DNA of 64,000 bases, taken from Streptomyces sp. NBC_00341 (lineage in GTDB: Bacteria; Actinomycetota; Actinomycetes; Streptomycetales; Streptomycetaceae). Location of the stretch: positions 5,270,001 to 5,334,000 of the forward strand of contig NZ_CP108002.1 in assembly GCF_041435055.1 (NCBI RefSeq). The letters run 5' to 3'. Made by a program: the position numbers and the translations under genes. Below the pieces are notes generated by a model. That model worked only from the letters and a program-made list of their open reading frames with translations, did not search any database and was not told where the DNA came from. This document shows positions 23,159 through 34,373 of this stretch, piece by piece. The first letter of the stretch is position 1. Each line of letters opens with the position of its first letter.

Positions 23159-24480
23159 TGACCACTCCCCACGCGACACCCCGCGCGACCACCGAGGGGA
23201 CTGTATATACAGTCACCGGCGGCGACTGGGACGAGGTCGTCCAGTCGGCGGCCGCCTCGGACGACGAGCGCATCATCGTCAACATGGGCCCCCAGCACCC
23301 GTCCACCCACGGTGTGCTCCGGCTGATCCTGGAGATCGACGGCGAGACCGTCACCGAGGCCCGCTGCGGCATCGGCTACCTCCACACCGGCATCGAGAAG
23401 AACCTCGAATTCCGGAACTGGACGCAGGGCACCACCTTCGTCACGCGCATGGACTACCTCACGCCGTTCTTCAACGAGACGGCGTACTGCCTGGGGGTGG
23501 AGAAGCTCCTCGGCATCGAGGACCAGATCCCCGACCGGGCGACCGTCCTGCGCGTGCTGCTGATGGAGCTCAACCGGATCTCCTCGCACCTGGTGTGCAT
23601 CGCCACCGGCGGCATGGAGCTCGGCGCCACGACGATCATGATCTACGGCTTCCGCGATCGTGAACTCGTTCTCGACCTCTTCGAGCTGATCACCGGACTG
23701 CGGATGAACCACGCGTTCGTCCGGCCCGGCGGGCTCGCCCAGGACCTGCCGCCGGGCGCGGTCGACCAGCTGCGCGAGTTCGTGAAGACCATGAAGAAGA
23801 ACCTGCCGGAGTACGACAAGCTCGCCACCGGCAACCCCATCTTCAAGGCCCGTATGCAGGACGTCGGCTACCTCGACCTGACCGGCTGCATGGCGCTCGG
23901 CGCCACCGGTCCCGTCCTGCGCTCCGCCGGACTCCCGCACGACCTGCGCAAGACCGATCCCTACTGCGGGTACGAGGACTACGAGTTCGACGTCCCCACG
24001 GCCGACAGCTGCGACTCCTACGGCCGCTTCCTCATCCGCCTGGAAGAGATGCGCCAGTCGCTGCGGATCGTCGAGCAGTGCATCGACCGGCTCGCCCCCG
24101 GGCCGGTCATGGTCGCCGACAAGAAGATCGCCTGGCCCGCGCAGCTCGCGCTCGGACCGGACGGGCTCGGCAACTCGCTCGACCACATCAGGAAGATCAT
24201 GGGCACCTCCATGGAGGCCCTGATCCACCACTTCAAGCTGGTGACCGAGGGCTTCCGGGTCCCCGCCGGGCAGGCGTACACCGCCGTCGAGTCGCCCAAG
24301 GGCGAACTCGGCGTGCACGTCGTCTCGGACGGCGGCACCCGCCCCTACCGGGTCCACTTCCGCGACCCGTCCTTCACCAACCTCCAGGCCATGGCGGCGA
24401 TGTGCGAGGGCGGCCAGGTCGCTGACGTCATCGTCGCCGTCGCGTCCATCGACCCCGTGATGGGAGGCGTCGACCGGTGA
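23158..24480 (+). CDS. nuoD: NADH-quinone oxidoreductase subunit D
   Basis: 440 aa. The 49-kDa subunit, which with NuoB forms the quinone-binding cavity. Signature [15 protein letters not shown] near residue 42-56, with His in the QHPSTHG motif, then [10 protein letters not shown] and [10 protein letters not shown]. About 35 extra residues precede the signature, and the codons for TVYTV there form a perfect palindrome (23200-23213). The C-terminus [18 protein letters not shown] is typical. GTGA overlap with nuoE. Confidence 0.97.
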   Translation: MTTPHATPRATTEGTVYTVTGGDWDEVVQSAAASDDERIIVNMGPQHPSTHGVLRLILEIDGETVTEARCGIGYLHTGIEKNLEFRNWTQGTTFVTRMDYLTPFFNETAYCLGVEKLLGIEDQIPDRATVLRVLLMELNRISSHLVCIATGGMELGATTIMIYGFRDRELVLDLFELITGLRMNHAFVRPGGLAQDLPPGAVDQLREFVKTMKKNLPEYDKLATGNPIFKARMQDVGYLDLTGCMALGATGPVLRSAGLPHDLRKTDPYCGYEDYEFDVPTADSCDSYGRFLIRLEEMRQSLRIVEQCIDRLAPGPVMVADKKIAWPAQLALGPDGLGNSLDHIRKIMGTSMEALIHHFKLVTEGFRVPAGQAYTAVESPKGELGVHVVSDGGTRPYRVHFRDPSFTNLQAMAAMCEGGQVADVIVAVASIDPVMGGVDR

Positions 24481-25340
24481 CCGAAGCACGCAGCGAAGTC
24501 AGTCTGGGGATGCCGCAGCTCCCCGCCCCCGCCTACCCGGCCGAGGTGCGCGCCAGGCTCGAAGCGGACGCGAAGGAGGTGATCGCCCGCTACCCCGGCA
24601 GCCGCTCCGCGCTGCTGCCGCTGCTGCACCTGGTGCAGTCGGAGGAGGGGTTCGTCTCCCGTACGGGCATGACGTTCTGCGCCGAGCTGCTCGGCCTCAC
24701 CACCGCGGAGGTCACCGCGGTCGCCACCTTCTACTCGATGTACCGGCGCAAGCCCAGTGGCGACTACCAGGTCGGCGTCTGCACCAACACGCTCTGCGCG
24801 GTGATGGGCGGCGACGCGATCTTCGACACGCTCAAGGAGCACCTCGGCGTCGGCAACGACGAGACGACGGAGGACGGCAAGGTCACCCTCGAACACATCG
24901 AGTGCAACGCGGCCTGCGACTTCGCGCCCGTCGTGATGGTGAACTGGGAGTTCTTCGACAACCAGACGCCCGAGAGCGCGACGCGGCTCGTCGACGACCT
25001 GATCGCCGGACGCACCGTCGAGCCCACCCGCGGCGCCCCGCTGTGCTCGTACAAGGACACCGCCCGGATCCTGGCCGGTTTCCCCGACGAGCGCCCCGGC
25101 GCGGTCGAGGCGACCGGCGGCGCCGGACCCGCCTCGCTGATCGGCCTGAAGCTGGCCAAGGGCGAGGCCACCCCGCAGCCCCGCGTGGTGAGCCCGCGCG
25201 GCGAAGCACCGCGTGATGAAGCACCGCGTGACGAACCGCAGAAGGGTGCCGAACACCTCAGCTCCCACGACGCACCACAAGAGACCTCGGCATCCGACCC
25301 GGACCACCCGGCCGGTCCCGCCGCCGAGGAGGGGGAGTGA
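24477..25340 (+). CDS. nuoE: NADH-quinone oxidoreductase subunit E
   Basis: 287 aa from GTG 24477. Thioredoxin-like subunit with the [2Fe-2S] cluster N1a, ligated by the cysteines in [13 protein letters not shown] and [12 protein letters not shown]. The core ends near residue 190. A C-terminal extension of ~90 residues, unstructured and rich in Pro/Glu/Arg with small repeats ([12 protein letters not shown]), is longer than in E. coli NuoE (166 aa). Overlaps nuoF start. Confidence 0.96.
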   Translation: MTEARSEVSLGMPQLPAPAYPAEVRARLEADAKEVIARYPGSRSALLPLLHLVQSEEGFVSRTGMTFCAELLGLTTAEVTAVATFYSMYRRKPSGDYQVGVCTNTLCAVMGGDAIFDTLKEHLGVGNDETTEDGKVTLEHIECNAACDFAPVVMVNWEFFDNQTPESATRLVDDLIAGRTVEPTRGAPLCSYKDTARILAGFPDERPGAVEATGGAGPASLIGLKLAKGEATPQPRVVSPRGEAPRDEAPRDEPQKGAEHLSSHDAPQETSASDPDHPAGPAAEEGE

Positions 25341-26704
25341 TGACGTTGGCCGCCGAAATCGACAAGAACGGGACCAGCCCCGAGAAGCTTCTGGCACCGG
25401 TCCTGTCCGCCTTCTGGGACGAGCCCGAGTCCTGGACCCTGGAGACGTACCGCCGCCACGAGGGGTACGAGGGACTGCGCAAGGCCCTCGCCATGCCCCC
25501 GGACGACCTCATCGCGTACGTCAAGGACTCCGGTCTGCGCGGCCGGGGCGGCGCGGGCTTCCCCACCGGGATGAAGTGGCAGTTCATCCCGCAGGGCGAC
25601 GGCAAACCGCACTACCTGGTGGTCAACGCCGACGAGTCGGAGCCGGGGACCTGCAAGGACATCCCGCTCCTCTTCGCCAACCCGCACAGCCTCATCGAAG
25701 GCATCGTGATCGCCTGCTACGCGATCCGCTCCTCGCACGCCTTCATCTACCTGCGCGGCGAGGTCGTCCCCGTACTGCGGCGGCTGCACGAGGCCGTGCG
25801 CGAGGCGTACGAGGCGGGCTATCTCGGCAAGGACATCCTGGGCTCCGGTCTCGATCTGGAACTCACCGTGCACGCGGGTGCCGGCGCCTACATCTGCGGT
25901 GAGGAGACGGCGCTGCTCGACTCCCTCGAAGGACGGCGCGGCCAGCCCCGGCTCCGGCCGCCCTTCCCCGCGGTCGCCGGTCTGTACGCCTGCCCCACTG
26001 TGGTGAACAACGTCGAGTCCATCGCCTCGGTTCCCGCGATCCTGAACAAGGGCAAGGACTGGTTCAAGTCGATGGGCAGCGAGAAGTCCCCGGGCTTCAC
26101 GCTCTACTCGCTCAGCGGACACGTCGCGGGACCCGGCCAGTACGAGGCCCCGCTCGGCGTCACCCTGCGCCAGCTCCTCGACATCAGCGGCGGCATGCGC
26201 CCCGGCCACCGGCTCAAGTTCTGGACCCCGGGCGGCTCCTCCACCCCGATGTTCACCGAGGAGCACCTCGACGTGCCCCTCGACTACGAGGGCGTCGGCG
26301 CCGCCGGATCCATGCTCGGCACCAAGGCGCTCCAGTGCTTCGACGAGACGACCTGCGTCGTGCGCGCCGTCACCCGCTGGACCGAGTTCTACGCCCACGA
26401 GTCCTGCGGCAAGTGCACGCCCTGCCGCGAAGGCACCTACTGGCTCGTCCAGTTGCTCCGCGACATCGAGGCCGGCAAGGGGCAGATGTCCGACCTGGAC
26501 AAGCTGAACGACATCGCCGACAACATCAACGGCAAGTCGTTCTGCGCCCTCGGTGACGGCGCGGCCTCACCGATCTTCTCCTCGCTCAAGTACTTCCGCG
26601 AGGAGTACGAGCAGCACATCACGGGCCAGGGCTGCCCCTTCGATCCCGCCAAGTCGACCGTCTGGGCCGACGACAAGAACGCTCACCGGGGGGTGAACGC
26701 ATGA
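25340..26704 (+). CDS. nuoF: NADH-quinone oxidoreductase subunit F (NADH/FMN site)
   Basis: 454 aa from ATG 25340 (the GTG one codon upstream is also possible). Oxidises NADH via [19 protein letters not shown] is the FMN/NADH-binding glycine loop; [14 protein letters not shown] and [14 protein letters not shown] are the other flavodehydrogenase motifs. Cluster N3 ligands are in [12 protein letters not shown] and the downstream Cys in SFCALGDGA. Stop overlaps nuoG start (ATGA). Confidence 0.97.
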   Translation: MTLAAEIDKNGTSPEKLLAPVLSAFWDEPESWTLETYRRHEGYEGLRKALAMPPDDLIAYVKDSGLRGRGGAGFPTGMKWQFIPQGDGKPHYLVVNADESEPGTCKDIPLLFANPHSLIEGIVIACYAIRSSHAFIYLRGEVVPVLRRLHEAVREAYEAGYLGKDILGSGLDLELTVHAGAGAYICGEETALLDSLEGRRGQPRLRPPFPAVAGLYACPTVVNNVESIASVPAILNKGKDWFKSMGSEKSPGFTLYSLSGHVAGPGQYEAPLGVTLRQLLDISGGMRPGHRLKFWTPGGSSTPMFTEEHLDVPLDYEGVGAAGSMLGTKALQCFDETTCVVRAVTRWTEFYAHESCGKCTPCREGTYWLVQLLRDIEAGKGQMSDLDKLNDIADNINGKSFCALGDGAASPIFSSLKYFREEYEQHITGQGCPFDPAKSTVWADDKNAHRGVNA

Positions 26705-29208
26705 CAGTCACCACGAGTGCGCCCTCCGGGGGCGGCGAGGCGGCTCTCCCGCCCGAGGACCTCGTCACGCTGACCATCGACGGCATCGAGATCAGCGTGC
26801 CCAAGGGCACCCTGGTCATCCGGGCCGCCGAACTCCTCGGCATCGAGATCCCGCGCTTCTGCGACCACCCGCTCCTCGACCCGGCCGGCGCCTGCCGCCA
26901 GTGCATCGTCGAGGTCGAGGGCCAGCGCAAGCCGATGGCGTCCTGCACCATCACCTGCACCGACGGCATGGTCGTCAAGTCGCAGATCACCTCGCCCGTC
27001 GCGGAGAAGGCCCAGAAGGGGGTGATGGAGCTCCTGCTCATCAACCACCCGCTGGACTGCCCGGTCTGCGACAAGGGCGGCGAGTGCCCCCTGCAGAACC
27101 AGGCGATGTCGCACGGCGGCGCCGACTCCCGCTTCGACGGGAAGAAGCGCACCTTCGAGAAGCCCGTCCCGATCTCCGCCCAGGTGCTGCTGGACCGTGA
27201 GCGGTGCGTGCTCTGCGCGCGCTGCACCCGGTTCTCCAACCAGGTGGCGGGCGACCCGATGATCGAGCTGATCGAGCGCGGCGCGCTCCAGCAGGTCGGC
27301 ACCGGCGAGGGCGACCCGTTCGAGTCGTACTTCTCCGGCAACACCATCCAGATCTGCCCGGTGGGCGCGCTGACCTCGGCGGCCTACCGGTTCCGCTCCC
27401 GCCCCTTCGACCTGGTGTCCTCGCCCTCGGTGTGCGAGCACTGCGCCGGCGGCTGCGCGACGCGCACCGACCACCGGCGCGGCAAGGTCATGCGGCGGCT
27501 GGCCTCCAACGACCCCGAGGTCAACGAGGAGTGGCTCTGCGACAAGGGCCGCTTCGGCTTCCGCTACGCCCAGCAGCGCGACCGGCTCACCACCCCGCTG
27601 GTGCGGGGCGAGTCCGGCGAGCTGGAGCCGGCGAGCTGGCCGGAGGCGCTGGCAGCGGCAGCCGCCGGGCTCGCCGCCGCACGCGGCAGGGCCGGCGTCC
27701 TCACGGGCGGCCGGCTGACCGTCGAGGACGCGTACGCCTACAGCAAGTTCGCCCGGATCGCCCTGGACACCAACGACATCGACTTCCGGGCCCGGGTGCA
27801 CAGCAGCGAGGAGGGCGACTTCCTGGCCGCCCGCGTCGCCGGGCGCGGCCGCGACCTGGACGGCGGCGGGGTCACGTACACCTCGCTGGAGAAGGCCCCG
27901 GCCGTGCTGCTGGTCGGCTTCGAGTCCGAGGAGGAGGCGCCCGGCGTCTTCCTGCGGCTGCGCAAGGCCAACCGCAAGAGCGGCCAGCGGACCTTCGGGA
28001 TCGCCTCGCACGCCACCCGCGGGCTCACCAAGGCGGGCGGCACCCTGCTGCCGGCCGCCCCCGGTACCGAGACGGAGTGGCTGGACGCGATCGCGGGCGG
28101 CGTCGGCCTGGACGGCGACGGAGCCGCCGCGGCCGAGGCGCTGCGCGGCGACGGCGCCCTGATCGTGGTGGGGGAGCGGCTGGCCGGAGTGCCGGGCGGG
28201 CTGAGCACCGCGGTACGGGCCGCCACCGCGACCGGCGCCACCCTGGTGTGGATTCCCCGCCGGGCCGGCGAGCGCGGTGCGGTGGAGGCGGGCGCGCTCC
28301 CGTCGCTGCTGCCCGGCGGCCGCCCGGCCACAGACCCGCGGGCCCGGGACGAGGTGGCGGCCCTCTGGGGCGTCGCCGAACTCCCGTCCCGGTTCGGCCG
28401 CGACACCGGCCAGATCATCGAGGCCGCGGCCTCCGGCGAACTGGGCGCGCTGCTCGTCGCCGGGGTCGAGATCGCGGACCTGCCCGATCCGGAGCGGGCC
28501 CTGGAGGCCCTGGACCGGGTCGGCTTCCTGGTCTCGCTGGAGCTGCGCCCCAGCGAGGTCACGGACCGCGCCGACGTGGTGTTCCCGGTGGCCGCGGTCG
28601 CGGAGAAGTCCGGCACCTTCCTCAACTGGGAGGGCCGGGCGCGGATGTTCGAGGCCGCGCTGAAGCCGGAGCAGATGACCCGGACCCTCGCGCCGGGCGA
28701 CGCCCGGGTGCTGCACATGCTGGCCGACGCGCTCGACGTCCACTTCGCGCTGCCGGACCTGAAGTCGGTCCGCCGCGAGCTGGACCGGCTCGGCGGCTGG
28801 CAGGGCACGCACGCGGAGGACCCGCGCGAACCGGCCCAGCCGCTGCCCCGGCCCGGTGACGGCGAGGCGGTCCTGGCGGGCCACCGGATGCTGCTGGACC
28901 TGGGCCGGCTCCAGGAGGGCGACACGGCGCTGGCCGGGACGCGGCACGCCGCGGTCGCCCGGCTCTCCGCCGTCACCGCCGCGGAGACCGGCGTCAAGGA
29001 CGGCGATCTGCTGGCCGTCAGCGGCCCGGCCGGGAGCGTCGAACTCCCGCTCCGGGTCACCGACATGCCGGACCGGGTGGTCTGGGTGCCGCTGAACTCC
29101 ACCGGACGGGGCGTGCCGGCCACAACCGGCGCCCAGCCCGGCGGTCTGGTGCGGATCGGTCCCGCCGCACCGGGTACTCCCGACGAGACACCGGAGGTGC
29201 GAGCGTGA
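26701..29208 (+). CDS. nuoG: NADH-quinone oxidoreductase subunit G
   Basis: 835 aa. N-terminal [2Fe-2S] domain with Cys54, 65, 68 and 82 ([17 protein letters not shown]). Then the HxxC type [4Fe-4S] site ([17 protein letters not shown]) and [12 protein letters not shown] with a distant QICPVGAL. The extra cluster N7 is present: CEHCAGGC with the fourth Cys in [12 protein letters not shown], as in E. coli and Thermus. The C-terminal half is a molybdopterin-oxidoreductase-like domain without a cofactor role in complex I. GTGA overlap with nuoH. Confidence 0.97.
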   Translation: MTVTTSAPSGGGEAALPPEDLVTLTIDGIEISVPKGTLVIRAAELLGIEIPRFCDHPLLDPAGACRQCIVEVEGQRKPMASCTITCTDGMVVKSQITSPVAEKAQKGVMELLLINHPLDCPVCDKGGECPLQNQAMSHGGADSRFDGKKRTFEKPVPISAQVLLDRERCVLCARCTRFSNQVAGDPMIELIERGALQQVGTGEGDPFESYFSGNTIQICPVGALTSAAYRFRSRPFDLVSSPSVCEHCAGGCATRTDHRRGKVMRRLASNDPEVNEEWLCDKGRFGFRYAQQRDRLTTPLVRGESGELEPASWPEALAAAAAGLAAARGRAGVLTGGRLTVEDAYAYSKFARIALDTNDIDFRARVHSSEEGDFLAARVAGRGRDLDGGGVTYTSLEKAPAVLLVGFESEEEAPGVFLRLRKANRKSGQRTFGIASHATRGLTKAGGTLLPAAPGTETEWLDAIAGGVGLDGDGAAAAEALRGDGALIVVGERLAGVPGGLSTAVRAATATGATLVWIPRRAGERGAVEAGALPSLLPGGRPATDPRARDEVAALWGVAELPSRFGRDTGQIIEAAASGELGALLVAGVEIADLPDPERALEALDRVGFLVSLELRPSEVTDRADVVFPVAAVAEKSGTFLNWEGRARMFEAALKPEQMTRTLAPGDARVLHMLADALDVHFALPDLKSVRRELDRLGGWQGTHAEDPREPAQPLPRPGDGEAVLAGHRMLLDLGRLQEGDTALAGTRHAAVARLSAVTAAETGVKDGDLLAVSGPAGSVELPLRVTDMPDRVVWVPLNSTGRGVPATTGAQPGGLVRIGPAAPGTPDETPEVRA

Positions 29209-30608
29209 CTGCCCTCGCTCAACTGGCCGCGGCCCCGCACGGCGCGGTGCTCGCCGCAGAGGACCTGTCGATGTTCGGCACCGATCCCTGGTGGCTCGTC
29301 GTCGTCAAGGCGGTCTTCTGCTTCGCGTTCCTGATGCTGACCGTGCTCTTCTCCATCGTGTGGGAGCGCAAGGTCGTCGCCTGGATGCAGCTGCGCATCG
29401 GTCCCAACCGGCACGGCCCCTGGGGCATGCTCCAGTCGCTGGCCGACGGCATCAAGCTGATGCTGAAGGAGGACCTGGTCGTCAAGCGGGCGGACAAGGT
29501 CGTCTACATCCTCGCCCCGATCGTCGCCGCCGTACCGGCGTTCATGGCGATCGCGGTGATCCCGTTCGGCCCGTCCGGCAACGAGGTCTCGATCTTCGGC
29601 CACCGTACGGCGATGCAGCTCACCGACCTGCCGATCGCGATGCTCTACATCCTCGCGGTCGCCTCGGTCGGGATCTACGGCATCGTGCTGGCGGGCTGGT
29701 CCTCCGGATCGACGTACCCGCTGCTCGGCGGTCTGCGCTCGTGCGCGCAGATGATCAGCTACGAGATCGCGATGGGCGCCGCGTTCGCCTCGGTGTTCCT
29801 CTACTCCGGTTCGATGTCGACCTCGAAGATCGTGGAGGCGCAGCAGGACCGCTGGTTCGTCCTGCTGCTGCCGGTCTCGTTCATCATCTACATCATCACG
29901 ATGGTCGGCGAGACCAACCGCGCCCCGTTCGACATGCCCGAGTCCGAGGGCGACCTGGTCGGCGGCTTCAACACCGAGTACTCGTCCATCAAGTTCGCGA
30001 TGTTCATGCTCGCCGAGTACGTCAACATGGTCACCGTCTCCGCGGTCTCCATCACCCTGTTCCTGGGCGGCTGGCGGGCCCCGTGGCCGATCAGCACCTT
30101 CTGGGAGGGCGCGAACCACGGCTGGTGGCCGATGCTCTGGTTCGTCCTCAAGGTCCAGCTGCTGCTGTTCTTCTTCATCTGGCTGCGCGGCACGCTGCCC
30201 CGCGTCCGCTACGACCAGCTGATGAAGCTGGGCTGGAAGGTCCTGATCCCGGTCTCCGTGGTCTGGCTGATGCTGGTCGCCACGGTGCGGGCGCTGCGCA
30301 ACGAGGGCTACGACTACTCGAAGATCCTGCTCTACGTGGCCGGGGCCGTGATCGCGATCCTGCTGATCTCCTTCGTCGTCGACATGTTCCGCGACAAGAA
30401 GGGCCGGGACGCCGAGGCGGAACGGGAGCCGGAGCCGGCGTTCGACCCGATGGCGGGCGGATTCCCGGTGCCACCGCTGCCCGGACAGAGCCTGCCGCCG
30501 GTGCCGCGGCGCGTACCGCGCCGCGAACGCGAGCTCGTTGTCAGTGGCGGCGTGGATACTCAGAGTGACGGAAATCCGAGTGACGGAAAGGAGGCCGACC
30601 ATGTCTGA
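29205..30608 (+). CDS. nuoH: NADH-quinone oxidoreductase subunit H
   Basis: 467 aa from GTG 29205. Membrane subunit at the junction of peripheral and membrane arms, with eight or more helices. Signatures: [20 protein letters not shown] in the first loop and [20 protein letters not shown], the acidic loop lining the quinone chamber. A ~70-residue hydrophilic C-terminal tail ([19 protein letters not shown]) is characteristic of actinobacterial NuoH. Its stop lies 8 bases inside nuoI. Confidence 0.97.
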   Translation: MTALAQLAAAPHGAVLAAEDLSMFGTDPWWLVVVKAVFCFAFLMLTVLFSIVWERKVVAWMQLRIGPNRHGPWGMLQSLADGIKLMLKEDLVVKRADKVVYILAPIVAAVPAFMAIAVIPFGPSGNEVSIFGHRTAMQLTDLPIAMLYILAVASVGIYGIVLAGWSSGSTYPLLGGLRSCAQMISYEIAMGAAFASVFLYSGSMSTSKIVEAQQDRWFVLLLPVSFIIYIITMVGETNRAPFDMPESEGDLVGGFNTEYSSIKFAMFMLAEYVNMVTVSAVSITLFLGGWRAPWPISTFWEGANHGWWPMLWFVLKVQLLLFFFIWLRGTLPRVRYDQLMKLGWKVLIPVSVVWLMLVATVRALRNEGYDYSKILLYVAGAVIAILLISFVVDMFRDKKGRDAEAEREPEPAFDPMAGGFPVPPLPGQSLPPVPRRVPRRERELVVSGGVDTQSDGNPSDGKEADHV

Positions 30609-31335
30609 ACTGCCTGAGTCGCGGGGGTCCCAGGGGCCGCCGAAGGCCACCGGGCCGACGGGGTCGAGTGTGGCTTCCGGGGGCTCGGGGGCCGGCGGGT
30701 CCGCCCAGTCCCCGCAGTCCTCGGACGACAAGTTCCAGAATCCGGTGGCCGGCTTCGGCGTGACCTTCAAGGCCATGTTCAAGAAGCGGCTGACCGAGCA
30801 GTATCCGGAGACGCCGAAGGTGACGGCGCCGCGCTTCCACGGCCGGCACCAGCTCAACCGCCATCCGGACGGCCTGGAGAAGTGCATCGGCTGCGAGCTG
30901 TGCGCCTGGGCCTGTCCGGCGGACGCGATCTACGTCGAGGGCGCGGACAACACCGAGGAGGAGCGCTACTCCCCGGGGGAGCGCTACGGCCGCGTCTACC
31001 AGATCAACTACGCGCGCTGCATCCTGTGCGGACTGTGCATCGAGGCCTGCCCGACCCGGGCGCTGACGATGACCAACGACTTCGAGCTCGCCAACACCAC
31101 CCGCGAGAGCCTCATCTACACCAAGGACGAGCTGCTCGCGGGCCTGGAGGAAGGCATGGTCGAGAGCCCGCACGCGATCTTCCCCGGCACGGACGAACAG
31201 GACTACTACCGGGGCCTGGTCACCGAGGCCGCCCCCGGCACGGAACGCCAGACCGCCGTCTCCAAGGGCGAGAAGCCGTCCGACAGCGACGGCGACAGCG
31301 AGAGCAACGGCTCGGCGCAGGAGGTGGACGCATGA
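30601..31335 (+). CDS. nuoI: NADH-quinone oxidoreductase subunit I (2x[4Fe-4S])
   Basis: 244 aa from ATG 30601, after GGAAAGGAGG. Ferredoxin-like subunit with clusters N6a and N6b: [12 protein letters not shown] and [12 protein letters not shown]. An N-terminal Gly/Ser-rich stretch of ~40 residues precedes the amphipathic region that docks to the membrane ([19 protein letters not shown]). The C-terminal ~50 residues are acidic and Ser-rich. Overlaps nuoJ start by 4 bases. Confidence 0.97.
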   Translation: MSELPESRGSQGPPKATGPTGSSVASGGSGAGGSAQSPQSSDDKFQNPVAGFGVTFKAMFKKRLTEQYPETPKVTAPRFHGRHQLNRHPDGLEKCIGCELCAWACPADAIYVEGADNTEEERYSPGERYGRVYQINYARCILCGLCIEACPTRALTMTNDFELANTTRESLIYTKDELLAGLEEGMVESPHAIFPGTDEQDYYRGLVTEAAPGTERQTAVSKGEKPSDSDGDSESNGSAQEVDA

Positions 31336-32162
31336 CCGGCCTGGCCGCCGCGGCCTCCCAGACGTCCACGGGCGAGGCCGTCCAGTTCTGGGTGCTCGGC
31401 ATCGTCGCCGTGATCGGCGCGCTGTCCACCGTACTGATGAAGAGGGCCGTGCACAGTGCGCTGAGCCTCGCCGGGACCATGATCATCCTGGCGGTCTTCT
31501 ACCTCGCCAACGGGGCGTACTTCCTGGGCATCGTCCAGGTCGTCGTCTATACCGGCGCGATCATGATGCTGTTCCTCTTCGTGGTCATGCTCGTCGGTGT
31601 CACGGCGGCGGACTCACTGAAGGAGACCCTCAAGGGCCAGCGCTGGCTGGCCATCGGCTGCGGCCTCGGCTTCGGTGTCCTCCTGATCGCCGGCATCGGC
31701 AACGCCTCGCTGAACAGCTTCAACGGGCTCGGCACCGCCAACGCGGAGCACGGCGGAAACGTGGAGGGGCTCGCCAGCCTCATCTTCACCAAGTACGTCT
31801 TCGCCTTCGAGATCACCGGCGCGCTGCTGATCACCGCGACGGTCGGCGCGATGGTGCTCACCCACCGCGAGCGCACCGAACGGGCCAAGACCCAGCGCGA
31901 GATGTCCGAGGACCGCGTACGCAGCAGCCACCTGCCGCCGCTGCCCGCCCCCGGTGTCTACGCCCGGCACAACGCCGTGGACATCGCCGGTCTGCTCCCC
32001 GACGGCACACCGTCCGAACTCACCGTGATGCAGACGCTGCGCAAGCGCGGCCAGATGCGCGATGTGTCCACCGAGTCGCTGGCCGAACTCAAGGCGCTGG
32101 AGCAGCGCTCCGGCGAACGGCTCGGCCGGGACGCCGCCGATGAAGAGGAGGTCGCCAAGTGA
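31332..32162 (+). CDS. nuoJ: NADH-quinone oxidoreductase subunit J
   Basis: 276 aa. Five-helix membrane subunit: helices near 15-35, 38-58, 62-85, 101-122 and 155-178. The conserved helix 3 reads [20 protein letters not shown], with the pi-bulge region. A ~95-residue cytoplasmic C-terminal tail ([20 protein letters not shown]...) exceeds the E. coli protein (184 aa). GTGA overlap with nuoK. Confidence 0.96.
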   Translation: MTGLAAAASQTSTGEAVQFWVLGIVAVIGALSTVLMKRAVHSALSLAGTMIILAVFYLANGAYFLGIVQVVVYTGAIMMLFLFVVMLVGVTAADSLKETLKGQRWLAIGCGLGFGVLLIAGIGNASLNSFNGLGTANAEHGGNVEGLASLIFTKYVFAFEITGALLITATVGAMVLTHRERTERAKTQREMSEDRVRSSHLPPLPAPGVYARHNAVDIAGLLPDGTPSELTVMQTLRKRGQMRDVSTESLAELKALEQRSGERLGRDAADEEEVAK

Positions 32163-32458
32163 ATCCGGTCAACTACCTCTATCTCGCCGCACTGCTGTTC
32201 ACCATCGGCGCGTCCGGAGTACTGATCAGGCGGAACGCGATCGTGGTGTTCATGTGCGTGGAGCTGATGCTCAACGCCTGCAACCTCGCGTTCGTCACCT
32301 TCTCCCGCATGCACGGCAACCTCGACGGCCAGATCATCGCGTTCTTCACGATGGTCGTCGCCGCCGCGGAGGTCGTCGTCGGGCTCGCGATCATCGTGTC
32401 GCTGTTCCGTTCCCGCCACTCGGCCTCGGTGGACGACGCCAGCCTGATGAAGCTGTAA
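32159..32458 (+). CDS. nuoK: NADH-quinone oxidoreductase subunit K
   Basis: 99 aa from GTG 32159. Three-helix subunit homologous to MrpC. Contains the conserved buried glutamates: one in [16 protein letters not shown] (helix 2) and one in [14 protein letters not shown] (helix 3), part of the hydrophilic axis for proton transfer. 15 bases to nuoL. Confidence 0.97.
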   Translation: MNPVNYLYLAALLFTIGASGVLIRRNAIVVFMCVELMLNACNLAFVTFSRMHGNLDGQIIAFFTMVVAAAEVVVGLAIIVSLFRSRHSASVDDASLMKL

Positions 32459-32473
32459 GGGGAGCTTGGAACC

Positions 32474-34369
32474 GTGGAGAACCTGATTGCGCTGCTTGTC
32501 GCGGCGCCCCTGCTCGGAGCGGCGGTCCTGCTGTGCGGCGGCCGACGCCTTGACCGCGTGGGCCACTATCTCGGCACCCTGCTCGCCGGCGCCTCCTTCG
32601 TCATCGGCGTGGTGCTCTTCCTCGACATGCTGGGGAAGGGCGCCGACGACCGGGCGCTGCACCAGAAGCTGTTCAGCTGGATTCCGGTCGAGGGCTTCCA
32701 GGCCGATGTGGCCTTCCAGCTCGACCAGCTGTCGATGACGTTCGTCCTGCTGATCACGGGTGTGGGCACGCTGATCCACATCTACTCGATCGGCTACATG
32801 GCGCACGACGAGCGCCGGCGCCGCTTCTTCGGCTATCTGAACCTCTTCCTCGCGGCGATGCTGATCCTGGTCATCGCCGACAATTACCTGCTGCTGTACG
32901 TCGGGTGGGAGGGCGTCGGCCTGGCGTCCTACCTGCTCATCGGCTTCTGGCAGCACAAGCCCAGCGCGGCCACCGCCGCGAAGAAGGCCTTCCTGGTCAA
33001 CCGGGTCGGTGACATGGGCCTGTCGATCGCGATCATGCTGATGTTCACCACCTTCGGCACCTTCGCCTTCGGCCCCGTTCTGGCGGCCACCGACGGGGCG
33101 AGCGAGGGCAAGCTGACGGCGATCGGCCTGATGCTGCTGCTCGCCGCGTGCGGCAAGTCCGCCCAGGTGCCGCTGCAGTCCTGGCTCGGTGACGCGATGG
33201 AGGGCCCGACCCCGGTCTCGGCCCTGATCCACGCCGCCACCATGGTGACCGCGGGCGTCTACCTCATCGTCCGGTCCGGCGCGATCTTCAACGCCGCCCC
33301 GGACGCCCAGTTGGTCGTCGTGGTCGTCGGCGCGGTCACCCTGATCTTCGGGGCGATCGTCGGTTGCGCGAAGGACGACATCAAGAAGGCCCTCGCCGGT
33401 TCGACGATGTCGCAGATCGGCTACATGATCCTGGCCGCCGGGCTCGGCCCGATCGGCTACGTCTTCGCGATCATGCACCTGGTGACGCACGGCTTCTTCA
33501 AGGCCGGGCTCTTCCTCGGCGCCGGTTCGGTCATGCACGGCATGAACGACGAGGTCGACATGAGGAAGTTCGGCGGCCTGCGGAAGTACATGCCCGTCAC
33601 CTTCGTCACCTTCGGCCTCGGCTACCTCGCAATCATCGGCTTCCCCGGACTGTCCGGCTTCTTCTCCAAGGACAAGATCATCGAGGCGGCCTTCGCCAAG
33701 GGCGGCACCGAGGGCTGGATCCTCGGCGCGGTCACCCTGCTGGGCGCCGCGATCACCGCGTTCTACATGACGCGCGTGATGCTGCTGACGTTCTTCGGCG
33801 AGAAGCGCTGGGTCCCGGACGCGGAGGGCCACGAGCCGCATCCGCACGAGTCCCCGAAGTCCATGACGATCCCCATGATCGTGCTGGCCTTCGGCTCGGT
33901 CTTCGCCGGTGGCTTCTTCTCCATCGGGGACCGCTTCCTGCACTGGCTGGAGCCCGTCACCGGCCACAGCCACGGAGACGCCCCGGTCAGCGCGACCACC
34001 GTCACCGCCGCCACCATGGTGGTGCTGGTGATCGGAGTCGGCGTCGCCTGGCTGATGTACGGGCGCAAGCCCGTGCCCGCGGTCGCCCCGCGCGGCTCGC
34101 TGCTCACCCGGGCCGCCCGCCGCGATCTCCTCCAGGACGACTTCAACCACGTGGTCCTGGTCCGCGGCGGCGAGCACCTCACCCGCTCCCTGGTCTACGT
34201 GGACCACACCCTGGTCGACGGGGTCGTCAACGGCACGGCCGCCTCCATGGGCGGGCTCTCCGGCCGGCTGCGCAAGCTGCAGAACGGCTACGCCCGCTCC
34301 TACGCGGTCTCGATGTTCGGCGGTACGGCGGTTCTCATCGCCGCGACCCTGCTGATGAGGGCGGTCTGA
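32474..34369 (+). CDS. nuoL: NADH-quinone oxidoreductase subunit L (antiporter-like)
   Basis: 631 aa from GTG 32474. Largest proton-pumping membrane subunit, 14-16 helices. Key features: Glu in [18 protein letters not shown] (helix 5), broken helix 7 with [20 protein letters not shown], Lys in [20 protein letters not shown], and [13 protein letters not shown]. The C-terminal part from ~480 gives the long lateral amphipathic helix that spans NuoM and NuoN. Four bases to nuoM. Confidence 0.97.
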   Translation: MENLIALLVAAPLLGAAVLLCGGRRLDRVGHYLGTLLAGASFVIGVVLFLDMLGKGADDRALHQKLFSWIPVEGFQADVAFQLDQLSMTFVLLITGVGTLIHIYSIGYMAHDERRRRFFGYLNLFLAAMLILVIADNYLLLYVGWEGVGLASYLLIGFWQHKPSAATAAKKAFLVNRVGDMGLSIAIMLMFTTFGTFAFGPVLAATDGASEGKLTAIGLMLLLAACGKSAQVPLQSWLGDAMEGPTPVSALIHAATMVTAGVYLIVRSGAIFNAAPDAQLVVVVVGAVTLIFGAIVGCAKDDIKKALAGSTMSQIGYMILAAGLGPIGYVFAIMHLVTHGFFKAGLFLGAGSVMHGMNDEVDMRKFGGLRKYMPVTFVTFGLGYLAIIGFPGLSGFFSKDKIIEAAFAKGGTEGWILGAVTLLGAAITAFYMTRVMLLTFFGEKRWVPDAEGHEPHPHESPKSMTIPMIVLAFGSVFAGGFFSIGDRFLHWLEPVTGHSHGDAPVSATTVTAATMVVLVIGVGVAWLMYGRKPVPAVAPRGSLLTRAARRDLLQDDFNHVVLVRGGEHLTRSLVYVDHTLVDGVVNGTAASMGGLSGRLRKLQNGYARSYAVSMFGGTAVLIAATLLMRAV

Positions 34370-34373
34370 TCAC

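Noticed and set aside
23200..23213. LexA box at the nuoD palindrome
   Set aside because: The spacer between CTGT and ACAG is four bases, not eight, and actinobacterial LexA sites have a different consensus.
27738..30887. 1049-aa ORF antisense to nuoG-nuoI
   Set aside because: Pure shadow of the nuo genes, with Arg/Asp/His-rich composition and no domain.
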